Part shown: positions 1 through 6,717 of the stretch, in pieces
Position numbering within the stretch: position 1 is the first letter of the stretch
Layout of the letters: each line of letters opens with the position of its first letter
Origin: Sabulitectum sp036743055
GTDB taxonomy: Bacteria > Fermentibacterota > Fermentibacteria > Fermentibacterales > JCC-6
Assembly (NCBI GenBank): GCA_036743055.1
Contig: DAINQE010000075.1
Span: 1 to 8,215, forward strand
Reading direction: 5' to 3'
Length of the DNA stretch: 8,215 nucleotides
The notes under the pieces: model-generated
Seen by the model: the letters and a program-made list of their open reading frames with translations, nothing else
Databases searched by the model: none
Told to the model about the DNA's origin: nothing
Position numbers and translations under genes: made by a program

Positions 1-1008
1 GTTCAGGAGAAGACCACCGGGAAGTTCGGAATAGGCACCAACTACAGCGGTTCCGACGGCTTCAGCGGGTACCTGGAGGTGGCCGAGACCAACTTCCTCG
101 GCCGGGGCCAGAACCTGGGAGCCACCTACGAGTTCTCCAGCAGGATACAGAACATAAAGCTCAGCTTCACCGAGCCCTGGTTCAGGGACACGCCGCTGAC
201 GCTGGGAGGGGAGCTTTACCACACCACCAGCGACTACTCCGAGTACGACAGAAAACGCACCGGAGGCTCCATAGTCATCGGCAGGCCCTTACCGTGGGTG
301 GACTACACCTCCGCAAGCATACGCTACACCCTTGAGAAGGTGGATGTCTTCAACATCACCAGCGACCCAGACAACTACTACTACAGTCTGCGGGAGACCG
401 ACTGGCCCAGATGGGACAGCTCCATAAGGTTCGGAATAACCAGGGACAGCCAGGACAGGCAGGTCTTCCCTGGGGAGGGCTCGAAGAACACCTTCAGCCT
501 GGACCTTACCGGGGGTTTCCTCGGCGGCGACCTGGGTTTCCAGAAGTACCTCTTCGATTCGTCATGGCACACTCCGCTGTGGTGGAAGTTCTTCCTCACC
601 CTCAGGGGCAGGATGGGAACCATAGCGGGTTTCGGCGGGCACGAGCCGCCGGCCTACGAGCTTTTCCGCCTGGGGGGCACGGGCTTCTACGGCGTGAGGG
701 GCTACGGCAGCGACGAGATTAACGCCGTTGACGGCTTCGAGACCGTGGGCGGCAGGGCAATGATGATTCTCAGCGCCGAGTACCGGTTCAGGATCATAGA
801 CCAGCTTCAGCTTGCAACCTTCATCGACGCAGGGAACACCTGGGAGAGCTGGGCCGACCTTGACATGACCTCGCTTAACCGCGGCGCCGGCCTTGGAATA
901 AGGGTTGAGATACCCATGCTGGGGGTCATGGGGCTGGACTACGCCTATGGTTTCGACGGCCCCGATCCGGGATGGGAACCCCATTTCCAGATGGGCACGT
1001 CGTTCTGA
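1..1008 (+). CDS. bamA: BamA (Omp85) outer-membrane protein assembly factor, C-terminal barrel, 5'-partial
   Basis: BamA is the central subunit of the BAM complex, which folds and inserts beta-barrel proteins into the outer membrane. The reading frame is open to the left edge, so the N-terminus and POTRA domains lie outside the window. The 335 visible residues begin at the POTRA5/barrel junction with V-x-E-x-x-T-G-x-F and then the E-x-N-F-L-G-R-G strand, both typical of BamA. They run through the whole barrel, which is shorter than the roughly 390 residues of E. coli. The L6-loop signature VRGY is encoded at 694-705 in the context GFYGVRGYG. The protein ends in HFQMGTSF, an Omp85-type C-terminal beta-signal with terminal Phe. 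The ompH-like gene follows after 22 nt, the classic bamA-skp arrangement. The family call is firm. A TamA or other Omp85 paralogue is less likely given the lpx neighbours. Confidence 0.95.
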   Translation, partial: VQEKTTGKFGIGTNYSGSDGFSGYLEVAETNFLGRGQNLGATYEFSSRIQNIKLSFTEPWFRDTPLTLGGELYHTTSDYSEYDRKRTGGSIVIGRPLPWVDYTSASIRYTLEKVDVFNITSDPDNYYYSLRETDWPRWDSSIRFGITRDSQDRQVFPGEGSKNTFSLDLTGGFLGGDLGFQKYLFDSSWHTPLWWKFFLTLRGRMGTIAGFGGHEPPAYELFRLGGTGFYGVRGYGSDEINAVDGFETVGGRAMMILSAEYRFRIIDQLQLATFIDAGNTWESWADLDMTSLNRGAGLGIRVEIPMLGVMGLDYAYGFDGPDPGWEPHFQMGTSF

Positions 1009-1030
1009 TCTGATTGGAGTGAATGTAATT

Positions 1031-1528
1031 ATGAAACTGTTCTTGTTTCTTGTTTTGCCCGGCGCCCTGCTGGCCCAGACCGTTGCCGTGGTGGACGCCG
1101 ACAGGGTGTTCGAGTCCCTGGGCGAAGTGACCGATGCCCGGGAGCTGCTGGAGACCGAGGTGGAGGAATGGGAGCTCCATGTGGACTCCCTCCAGGAGGA
1201 GATCGACGAGATAGAGGAGGACCTTTCCAGAACCCTGATGATGAGCCCTGAGCGGCGACAGGAGAAGGAGACCCTCCTTGAGCAGAAAACCGCGGAACTG
1301 GAGGAGTACCTCACAACGGTGTTCGGCCCCGGAGGTCTGATGGAGCGGAGGAACGAGGAACTGGTCTCCCCGATTATCTCATCCATCAACGAAGCGGTGA
1401 TGGAGATAGCCAGCGAAGACGGCATACAGATAGTCATAGATGCTTCCTCCGGGCAGGTGGTCTATGCCGAGGCCTCGGTGGACATAACCGACAGGGTCAT
1501 CGAACGGGTCGTTTCAGGCGATGACTGA
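1031..1528 (+). CDS. OmpH/Skp-family periplasmic chaperone
   Basis: Skp/OmpH proteins are trimeric periplasmic chaperones that hold unfolded outer-membrane proteins on the way to BAM. The ATG at 1031 is chosen because it opens a short signal peptide (MKLFLFLVLPGALLA, cleavage likely before Q16) and has GGAG about 11 nt upstream. The frame is open further upstream, but only within the end of bamA. The 165-residue product has the family pattern: a beta strand after cleavage (VAVVDADRVFES), a long Glu-rich coiled coil at about residues 38-112, and a C-terminal return strand (IQIVIDASSGQVVYAE) followed by a helix. Its place between bamA and lpxD is the standard skp position. It is unusually acidic: I count 40 Asp/Glu against 11 Lys/Arg in the mature chain, whereas E. 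coli Skp is basic. The family call is strong, but substrate handling may differ from E. coli Skp. Confidence 0.87.
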   Translation: MKLFLFLVLPGALLAQTVAVVDADRVFESLGEVTDARELLETEVEEWELHVDSLQEEIDEIEEDLSRTLMMSPERRQEKETLLEQKTAELEEYLTTVFGPGGLMERRNEELVSPIISSINEAVMEIASEDGIQIVIDASSGQVVYAEASVDITDRVIERVVSGDD

Positions 1529-2558
1529 TCCCATCGCCCCCGGCAGTATCGCTGAACTTCTGGGAGGACGGCTGGTCGGCAGCCCGGGAAACGCCCTTGT
1601 AACCGGGGTCTCAACCCTGATGGAAGCCGGACCCGGGGACATCTGCTACTACGGTAACACGAAGTACGCCAGATACCTGCCCACCACAGGCGCCCTTGCG
1701 GTCCTGGTCCAGTCGGAATGCCAGACCTCCGCCCGGTGCCAGATCATCGTCGATGATCCATACGACTGTTTCAGAAAGGTGCTTCTTCTCTTTCAGCCAG
1801 ACAGGAGCAGCGGTTTCCCCGGTGTGCATCCTTCAGCGGTGATCCACGATACCGCGGTGCTCAAGGAGGGGGTGGAAGCAGGCCCCCTGGCGGTTATCCA
1901 CAGGGACTGCGTGATAGGCAGGAACTGCCAGATTGGTTCGGGATGCGTGCTGGGGGCTGGAACCGTTGTGGGGGAGTCCACGGTGCTCCATCCAGGGGTG
2001 ACGCTGCTTGCGGGAACCGTTGTGGGTAATGGGTGCATCATTCATTCGGGAACGGTGGTTGGAAGCGACGGCTTCGGTTTCGTTCCATGCGGTTCCGGAC
2101 AGCACAGGAAGATCCCCCAGAACGGCAACGTGGTCATAGGGAACAATGTGGAGATAGGATCCAACTGCTCCATCGACAGGGCCGTTACCGGCAGCACCAT
2201 GATAGGTGATCACACAAAGCTGGACAATCTGATCCAGGTGGCCCATAATGTCAGGATAGGTAGCAGTTGCTTAATTGCCGCTCAAACTGGGATCGCCGGA
2301 AGCGCCACCATTGGTTCAGGCGTTGTCATTGGCGGGCAGGTCGGTATTGCGGGGCATATTGAAATAGGGGACGGAGCCGTGATAGCGGCCAAATCCGGAG
2401 TAACGAAGAGCCTTCCTCCGGGCGTGACCGTATCCGGCAACCCCTGCAGACCCCACGGCGAGAACCTGAGGATCAGTGCTGCGGCAGCAAGGCTTCCCGG
2501 GATCCTGGAGTCCATCAGGAACGCTGCAAAGGGAAGCGAAGAAGAAACCGAGGACTGA
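1521..2558 (+). CDS. lpxD: LpxD, UDP-3-O-acylglucosamine N-acyltransferase
   Basis: LpxD catalyses the third step of lipid A synthesis. It moves a 3-hydroxyacyl chain from acyl carrier protein to the 2-amino group of UDP-3-O-acylglucosamine in the cytoplasm. The 345-residue length matches the family (E. coli 341). Residues 1-100 form the N-terminal uridine-binding domain. About residues 103-310 are hexapeptide repeats ([I/V]-G-x-x-x-x) forming a left-handed beta helix, and a helical tail completes the chain. The catalytic His is H242 in the motif QVAHNVRIG, equivalent to E. coli H239. The SDGFGF motif before the core is also typical of LpxD. The ATG overlaps the end of the ompH-like gene by 8 nt, which suggests coupled translation, and the stop overlaps the next start as TGATG. 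LpxA is excluded by the N-terminal domain and the HNV rather than HDC active-site context. Confidence 0.96.
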   Translation: MTDPIAPGSIAELLGGRLVGSPGNALVTGVSTLMEAGPGDICYYGNTKYARYLPTTGALAVLVQSECQTSARCQIIVDDPYDCFRKVLLLFQPDRSSGFPGVHPSAVIHDTAVLKEGVEAGPLAVIHRDCVIGRNCQIGSGCVLGAGTVVGESTVLHPGVTLLAGTVVGNGCIIHSGTVVGSDGFGFVPCGSGQHRKIPQNGNVVIGNNVEIGSNCSIDRAVTGSTMIGDHTKLDNLIQVAHNVRIGSSCLIAAQTGIAGSATIGSGVVIGGQVGIAGHIEIGDGAVIAAKSGVTKSLPPGVTVSGNPCRPHGENLRISAAAARLPGILESIRNAAKGSEEETED

Positions 2559-3880
2559 TGAATCGTTTTCAAACCACAGTGAAGAAACAGGTATCCTACA
2601 CCGGGCGTGGTCTCCATCTAGGTAAGGAATCCACGATTACCTTCAAACCGGCGCCTCCGGACACCGGTTACGTGTTCGTGCGCACCGATGTTCCCCAGAG
2701 GCCGGTCATCACCGTTTCCTCCGACAACGTGCGAATGGTGGAGGAGCAGGCCAGGAGGACCACCCTGGGCGAGAACTACTATGAGGTCCACACGGTGGAG
2801 CACGTTCTCAGCGCACTGTACGGCCTGGAGATCGACAACGCCATCATAGAGATCAGTTCCGACGAGCCCCCTGAACCCGCCGACGGTTCGGTGAGGTCTT
2901 ACATCGAGGTGCTCAAGGAAGCGGGGGTGGAAACCCTCCACGGTCACCCCAGCAAGGTATTCGTAATAACCGAGCCGGTGAGCATGGAGTACTACGGGGC
3001 AAGCCTTACCGTTGTGCCGTATCACGGCCTGAAGATCAGCTTCACACTGGACTACGACCACCCCCACATAGGCACCCAGTACATAAGCCTGGACATCACC
3101 AAGCAGACCTTCATCGACGAGATCGCCCCTTCCAGGACATTCTGCCTCTACAAGGACGTGAAGGTTCTCCAGGAGAAGGGTCTCATCAAGGGCGGGACAC
3201 TGGAGAACGCCATCGTCATAGGCGACGAAGGGGTTATGAACGAGAGCCCCCTCAGGTTCCCCGACGAGCTTGTGAGGCACAAGGTGCTCGACCTCATCGG
3301 AGACCTCTCGCTTCTCGGGCTGAGGCTTCAGGGTCATGTGATAGCCGCCAGGAGCGGCCATGCTTCCAATGTTCAGTTCGTGAAGAAGATAAAGAAGGTC
3401 TATTCCTCCAGGATGAACTCATCCAGGACCCATCTTGCCGACAGGAAGTGGGACATCGCCGACGTGATGGACCTGCTGCCCCACAGATACCCGTTCCTGC
3501 TGGTGGACAGGGTCCTTGAGATCGAGCCGGAGAAGAGCATTGTCGCCCTTAAGAACGTCACCATAAACGAACCGTTCTTCCAGGGTCATTTCCCAGGCAG
3601 TCCCATCATGCCCGGGGTGCTGGTGATAGAGGCCATGGCCCAGGCAGGCGGGCTGATGCTCTTCGATTCGGTGGACGATCCCCACAGATGGCTTGTCCTC
3701 TTCGGGGGCATCGACAAAGTAAGGTTCAGGAAGCCCATTCTTCCCGGCGACCAGATCAGGTTCGAGCTGGAGCTGGTGAGCAGAAGGGGCAGGATGTGCA
3801 AGATGCGAGGCGTGGCGAAGGTGGATGACAGGGTATCCGCCGAGGCAGAACTCACCGCCATGCTGGTGGAGAAAAAATGA
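2558..3880 (+). CDS. lpxC/fabZ: Bifunctional LpxC-FabZ: UDP-3-O-acyl-GlcNAc deacetylase fused to 3-hydroxyacyl-ACP dehydratase
   Basis: This 440-residue protein joins two cytoplasmic enzymes. Residues 1 to about 278 are LpxC, the zinc deacetylase for the committed step of lipid A synthesis. E81-H82 (in TVEHVLSAL) match E. coli E78-H79, H241 and D245 (RHKVLDLIGD) match H238 and D242, and H268 (RSGHASN) matches H265. An APSRTF segment lines the active site. A basic linker at about 279-297 leads to FabZ (298-440), which dehydrates 3-hydroxyacyl-ACP in fatty acid synthesis. It has LLPHRYPFLLVDR, and catalytic H344 in GHFP and E358 in PGVLVIEAMAQ, spaced 14 residues as in known FabZ. All catalytic residues are intact, so both activities are expected. 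The same fusion is known in Bacteroidota and some related phyla. The start overlaps the lpxD stop by 1 nt (TGATG), with GAGGA just upstream. Confidence 0.96.
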   Translation: MNRFQTTVKKQVSYTGRGLHLGKESTITFKPAPPDTGYVFVRTDVPQRPVITVSSDNVRMVEEQARRTTLGENYYEVHTVEHVLSALYGLEIDNAIIEISSDEPPEPADGSVRSYIEVLKEAGVETLHGHPSKVFVITEPVSMEYYGASLTVVPYHGLKISFTLDYDHPHIGTQYISLDITKQTFIDEIAPSRTFCLYKDVKVLQEKGLIKGGTLENAIVIGDEGVMNESPLRFPDELVRHKVLDLIGDLSLLGLRLQGHVIAARSGHASNVQFVKKIKKVYSSRMNSSRTHLADRKWDIADVMDLLPHRYPFLLVDRVLEIEPEKSIVALKNVTINEPFFQGHFPGSPIMPGVLVIEAMAQAGGLMLFDSVDDPHRWLVLFGGIDKVRFRKPILPGDQIRFELELVSRRGRMCKMRGVAKVDDRVSAEAELTAMLVEKK

Positions 3881-4638
3881 TACACGAAACCGCTGTGGTA
3901 AGGTGCGGTGTTCCCGATTCCGCCGTAATAGGCCCCTTTGCAGTGGTTGGCGAGTCGGTGACCCTGGGAGAAGGCGTCGTTATAGGCGCCCATGCGGTGG
4001 TTGAAGGGATCACCACACTGGGCGATGGGGTGAAGGTGGGTCCCGGAGCTGTGATAGGCACTCCGCCCCAGGACCTGAAATACCAGGGAGAGAGGACCAT
4101 TCTCGAGGTGGGCCGGGGAACCGTTATAAGGGAAATGGCCAACATCAACTGCGGTACGGGCGCTTCCGGCAGAACGGTGATAGGGGAAGACTGCTTCCTG
4201 ATGGCCTACAGCCATGTGGCCCACGACTGCGTGATAGGCAACGGCGTCATACTTGCCAATTCGGTCAACCTTGCCGGTCATGTGGAAGTTGGGAACAGGG
4301 CGATAATAGGCGGAGTCGTCCCGGTGCACCAGTTCACAAGGATAGGCGAATTCTCCATGATAGGCGGGGGCTACCGGGTATCCAGGGACGTTACTCCCTT
4401 TACCCTGGCAGGGGGCGAACCCCTGCGCGCGGTGGGCATCAACAAGCTCGGGCTTCGCAGGAACGGGTTCAGCAACGATGAGATACAGGAGGCCGTCGAC
4501 GGCTTCCACGCCCTTTTCAGAGAAGGCGGAACCATGGCGGAGAGGGTGGAGTCAGCTCTCTCTTCCCATGGCTCCAGCAGCTTTCTCGTAAGGATGGCCG
4601 AGTTCATAAGGGCATCTTCCAGAGGGGTCACCATCTGA
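3877..4638 (+). CDS. lpxA: LpxA, UDP-N-acetylglucosamine O-acyltransferase
   Basis: LpxA catalyses the first step of lipid A synthesis, transferring a 3-hydroxyacyl chain from ACP to the 3-OH of UDP-GlcNAc. The 253 residues comprise a left-handed beta helix of hexapeptide repeats (about 1-180) and a C-terminal helical domain with GINKLGLRRNGFS, as expected. Catalytic H116 sits in SHVAHDCVIGN, equivalent to E. coli H125. H135 and H151 (in PVHQF) match E. coli H144 and H160. An ungapped alignment from H116 places G164 opposite E. coli G173, the residue that sets acyl-chain length. A glycine there favours long chains of about C14, as in E. coli; this is inference. The ATG overlaps the lpxC/fabZ stop as ATGA, and GTGGAG lies 5 nt before it. 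The downstream neighbour is not lpxB or lpxI, unlike many operons. Confidence 0.96.
   Translation: MIHETAVVRCGVPDSAVIGPFAVVGESVTLGEGVVIGAHAVVEGITTLGDGVKVGPGAVIGTPPQDLKYQGERTILEVGRGTVIREMANINCGTGASGRTVIGEDCFLMAYSHVAHDCVIGNGVILANSVNLAGHVEVGNRAIIGGVVPVHQFTRIGEFSMIGGGYRVSRDVTPFTLAGGEPLRAVGINKLGLRRNGFSNDEIQEAVDGFHALFREGGTMAERVESALSSHGSSSFLVRMAEFIRASSRGVTI
4621..4638 (+). promoter_or_regulatory. Ribosome binding site and CTGA overlap deciding a CTG start
   Basis: AGAGGGG at 4621-4627 lies 7 nt before a CTG at 4635 that overlaps the lpxA stop codon (CTG 4635-4637, TGA 4636-4638). This mirrors the ATGA and GTGA overlaps elsewhere in the operon. In the downstream gene's frame there is no ATG, GTG or TTG for some distance upstream, so this CTG is the only candidate that keeps the signal peptide and the start of the domain. 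Confidence 0.6.
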
Positions 4639-5078
4639 CTGCCTGGCTCCTCGCGGTCTGCGCCCTGACCCTGGCCGAAGCCGGGGAAGAGAGCGGGCCG
4701 ATAGAGTACAGGGACCCCACCGGAGCGCTTCTGCGGAGCATGGCGGTCCCCGGCTGGGGTCAGTTCTACAACGACCGTCCCCTGAAGGGCTTGATCTACG
4801 GATCAGCCGAACTGGGGCTTCTGGGAATGATCATCTACGAGCATCACCTGGCCGAGGAGGCCAGGGAGAACCATGCCGAAACCGGCCTGCCGGTGTGGGA
4901 GTCAAGGTATGAGACCCATTCTTCGCTGCGCAGGGATTTCATATGGTATACCGCAGGGGCGTGGCTCCTGGGGATGCTCGACGCATATGTAGACGCATAC
5001 CTCTTCAGTTTCGAGGCCGAGAACAGGAAGTTCGAGGGTGACGCCGGCTTCAGCGCCGGGGTCGTCTTCCATTTCTAG
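4635..5078 (+). CDS. DUF5683-like small membrane protein, probable CTG start
   Basis: This gene encodes a small envelope protein of unknown function. From the CTG at 4635 it has 147 residues: a hydrophobic N-terminus like a signal peptide (TAWLLAVCALTLAEA), then RDPTGALLRSMAVPGWGQFYN, the family's S-x-x-x-PG-x-GQ-x-YN box. A membrane segment follows at about 50-68, then a polar region, and a second membrane segment at 102-126 containing LGMLDAYVDAYL, also characteristic of the family. The first ATG in frame (4740, M36) would remove the signal peptide and split the PGWGQFYN box, so I reject it. The C-terminus (FSAGVVFHF) alternates and ends in Phe, like an outer-membrane strand. It overlaps lpxA by 4 nt and precedes the sigma gene by 12 nt, so it shares their transcript. 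Membership of DUF5683 is recognised from memory of the motifs. The N-region lacks a positive charge, which is the weak point of the signal peptide. Confidence 0.75.
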   Translation: MTAWLLAVCALTLAEAGEESGPIEYRDPTGALLRSMAVPGWGQFYNDRPLKGLIYGSAELGLLGMIIYEHHLAEEARENHAETGLPVWESRYETHSSLRRDFIWYTAGAWLLGMLDAYVDAYLFSFEAENRKFEGDAGFSAGVVFHF

Positions 5079-5090
5079 CGAGGGAATGAA

Positions 5091-5687
5091 ATGCTCTTTC
5101 ACCTTGTATACCTGATGACGGCGGTGGCCCTGGAGGAGCCGGAGCTGCTGCGGAGGGCCGTTCAGGGTGACAGAGAGGCCTTCGGGGAAATAGTGAGGCT
5201 CTACGAGAAGAGGGTGTTCAGAGTGGCAAGAAGGATGTGCAGATGCGACGACGACGCCTGGGACATTACCCAGGATGCGTTCATGAAGGCAATGAACGCC
5301 ATGCCGTCCTTCAACACCGACTACAGGTTCTTCACCTGGATGTATCGCATCGTCACCAACACCGCGATAAACCACTCCCGTTCCAGTGCCAGGAGGGGGG
5401 AGGTGGAGTTCCAGGAGAGCTGGGGCTCCGAAGGGCAGACGGCCCTGGCGGACACCACCGTTCAGGAGATGGAAAGCGGTCTCCTCGTGGAGGCCGTGAA
5501 GAAGGCGGTGGAGAAGCTCTCACCCGCGCTCCGATCCGTTTTCGTGCTGAGGGTGGACCAGGAGCTGAGCTACGAGGAGATATCGGAGATACTGGGGATC
5601 GCCGTTGGAACGGTGATGTCCAGGTTGAACCGCGCAAGGGCTTCCGTGAGAACCGCCGTTGCAGCGGAGCTGGGAGGTGAACCGTGA
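5091..5687 (+). CDS. ECF (extracytoplasmic function) RNA polymerase sigma-70 factor
   Basis: This is an alternative sigma factor that would redirect RNA polymerase, probably in response to envelope state. The 198 residues hold sigma region 2 at about 24-98 (EAFGEIVRLYEKRVF, then DDAWDITQDAFMKAM and FFTWMYRIVTNTAINHSR) and region 4 at about 130-186 (LSPALRSVFVLRVDQELSYEEISEILGI, with the helix-turn-helix at 159-182). There is no region 1.1 or region 3, as expected for the ECF class. The ATG at 5091 is preceded by GAGGG with 6-nt spacing. An internal ATG at 5115 would also leave both domains intact but has no ribosome site. Its end overlaps the next gene as GTGA, the usual coupling of a sigma factor to its anti-sigma. 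It lies 12 nt after the DUF5683-like gene, so it is probably made from the bam-lpx transcript. Target promoters cannot be read from this window. Confidence 0.93.
   Translation: MLFHLVYLMTAVALEEPELLRRAVQGDREAFGEIVRLYEKRVFRVARRMCRCDDDAWDITQDAFMKAMNAMPSFNTDYRFFTWMYRIVTNTAINHSRSSARRGEVEFQESWGSEGQTALADTTVQEMESGLLVEAVKKAVEKLSPALRSVFVLRVDQELSYEEISEILGIAVGTVMSRLNRARASVRTAVAAELGGEP
5672..5687 (+). promoter_or_regulatory. Strong ribosome binding site and GTGA stop/start overlap for the anti-sigma gene
   Basis: GGGAGGTGA at 5672-5680 sits 6 nt (counted from GGAGG) before GTG 5684-5686, which overlaps the sigma stop TGA 5685-5687. This supports the GTG start and coupled synthesis of the two proteins. 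Confidence 0.8.
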
Positions 5688-6709
5688 GCTGCCCTGACAG
5701 GGACGAACTGATGAGATGGCTCGACGGCGAGCTTCCCGAAGGCAGAAGGACGGAACTCGAGGCCCATCTGGGTTCCTGCGCGAAGTGCAGATCCCTGATT
5801 GAGTCGCAGAAGCTCATCGAAAAGGTCTGGAGGGACAGCTGGCAGGACCCTGACGATACAGCCTTCGAGATGATGAGAAGAGGAATTCTCTCCAGGCCCC
5901 CCTGGTGGAAGCGCCAGAGAACATGGTTCGCCGTTGCCGCGGTGTTCTCCGTTTACTTCGGAGTGAGGGTATTCTTCCTTGACGGTTCCGGTACCCCCAT
6001 GGCCCGTTACGCCGAGGAAGCAACGCCCACGGTGACGGTAACCGGGGGAAGGCCGCCCGCGGAAGACTCCTCGGTGGAGGAGGCCGAGGAACCCGAAATG
6101 CTCCTGGAGGAGGAGACCGTTGTCGAGCAGGCCGCTATGGATGAGGATTCACCCTCCCCTGAACCTGTGGAGGAAGCAGTGTTCGAGGAAGAGATCCTGT
6201 CACCCGCCACCGTGACCTTCAGTGCCGCTGAGGCGGAGGGCACCGGCGATGAGCTGCTGGAAGTCTCCGGACTGGCGGGTCTCACCGGCGGAGCCGCTTC
6301 ATCTCCAGACGATGAAACCGAAGAGCAGGGGTACTTCTCAACGGAATCGGTTTCTTCGTCGGCGGGGGTTGGTGCCGCAGACGCCTCCATCGGGTACGGC
6401 GGAGGCGGGTCCGTCCAGGTCTCAAGGGCTCTGGAAGAGAGTCAGGACTGTCTCAACCAGTCGGAATCCGATGAGATCAGATCCGTTGTGATGGACTGCG
6501 CCGCTTCCCCTCCCGCCGGCCCGTCTTACCTGGTCACGGCGGTTTTCCCCGACGGAACCTCCGATACCCTCCTTCGGGAAGAGTGGATTGACCTTTTCGC
6601 AATGCTTGATTCCATCTGGACCGGTGAGGATATCACCCTGGAGCTGGATGCCTCCCTTACGGAAGACACCCTCTACCTCCGCTGCCTGATAGAGGTCACC
6701 GGATACTGA
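5684..6709 (+). CDS. Putative zinc-finger (ZAS) anti-sigma factor, single-pass membrane protein with acidic periplasmic domain
   Basis: This is probably the membrane-bound inhibitor of the preceding ECF sigma factor. The N-terminal 45 residues carry the zinc-binding anti-sigma signature: C3, then H28-x3-C32-x2-C35 (EAHLGSCAKC), with the usual LMRWLDGELPEGRR helix between. One membrane segment lies at about 80-99, following the basic WWKRQR. The periplasmic part is long (about 240 residues). Residues 105-215 are Glu-rich, Pro-containing and low in complexity. A Ser/Gly-rich stretch follows (to about 248), then a more ordered C-terminal region (about 275-341) rich in beta-type sequence. C256, C272 and C334 are the only periplasmic cysteines. 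The GTG start is supported by its ribosome site and the GTGA overlap. The N-terminal role is well supported. The function of the periplasmic part is unknown, and no sensor family is recognised. Confidence 0.85.
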   Translation: MSCPDRDELMRWLDGELPEGRRTELEAHLGSCAKCRSLIESQKLIEKVWRDSWQDPDDTAFEMMRRGILSRPPWWKRQRTWFAVAAVFSVYFGVRVFFLDGSGTPMARYAEEATPTVTVTGGRPPAEDSSVEEAEEPEMLLEEETVVEQAAMDEDSPSPEPVEEAVFEEEILSPATVTFSAAEAEGTGDELLEVSGLAGLTGGAASSPDDETEEQGYFSTESVSSSAGVGAADASIGYGGGGSVQVSRALEESQDCLNQSESDEIRSVVMDCAASPPAGPSYLVTAVFPDGTSDTLLREEWIDLFAMLDSIWTGEDITLELDASLTEDTLYLRCLIEVTGY

Positions 6710-6717
6710 CCCAGCCC

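Noticed and set aside
905..1030. Upstream extension of the ompH-like gene to an ATG at 905
   Set aside because: The extension lies in the end of bamA, would bury the signal peptide, and has no support from the family. The ATG at 1031 has a ribosome site and a proper leader.
562..1437. 291-codon open frame on the minus strand across bamA and the ompH-like gene
   Set aside because: It runs antisense to two well-recognised genes, is Ser/Arg-rich with no recognisable domain, and is explained by the high GC of the opposite strand's codons.
1851..2450. Repetitive DNA in lpxD (and similarly in lpxA) as a repeat element
   Set aside because: The periodicity comes from coding hexapeptide repeats of the left-handed beta helix, not from a nucleotide repeat element.
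2618..3361. 247-codon minus-strand open frame opposite the LpxC domain
   Set aside because: The plus strand encodes LpxC with every catalytic residue in place. The antisense frame shows no motif.
3586..4509. 307-codon minus-strand open frame opposite fabZ and lpxA
   Set aside because: It mirrors the hexapeptide repeats of lpxA (periodic Tyr/His/Gly) and spans two confident genes on the other strand, so it is a shadow.
4740..5078. DUF5683-like gene starting at ATG 4740
   Set aside because: It truncates the conserved N-terminal box and the hydrophobic leader. The CTG at 4635 with a good ribosome site fits better.
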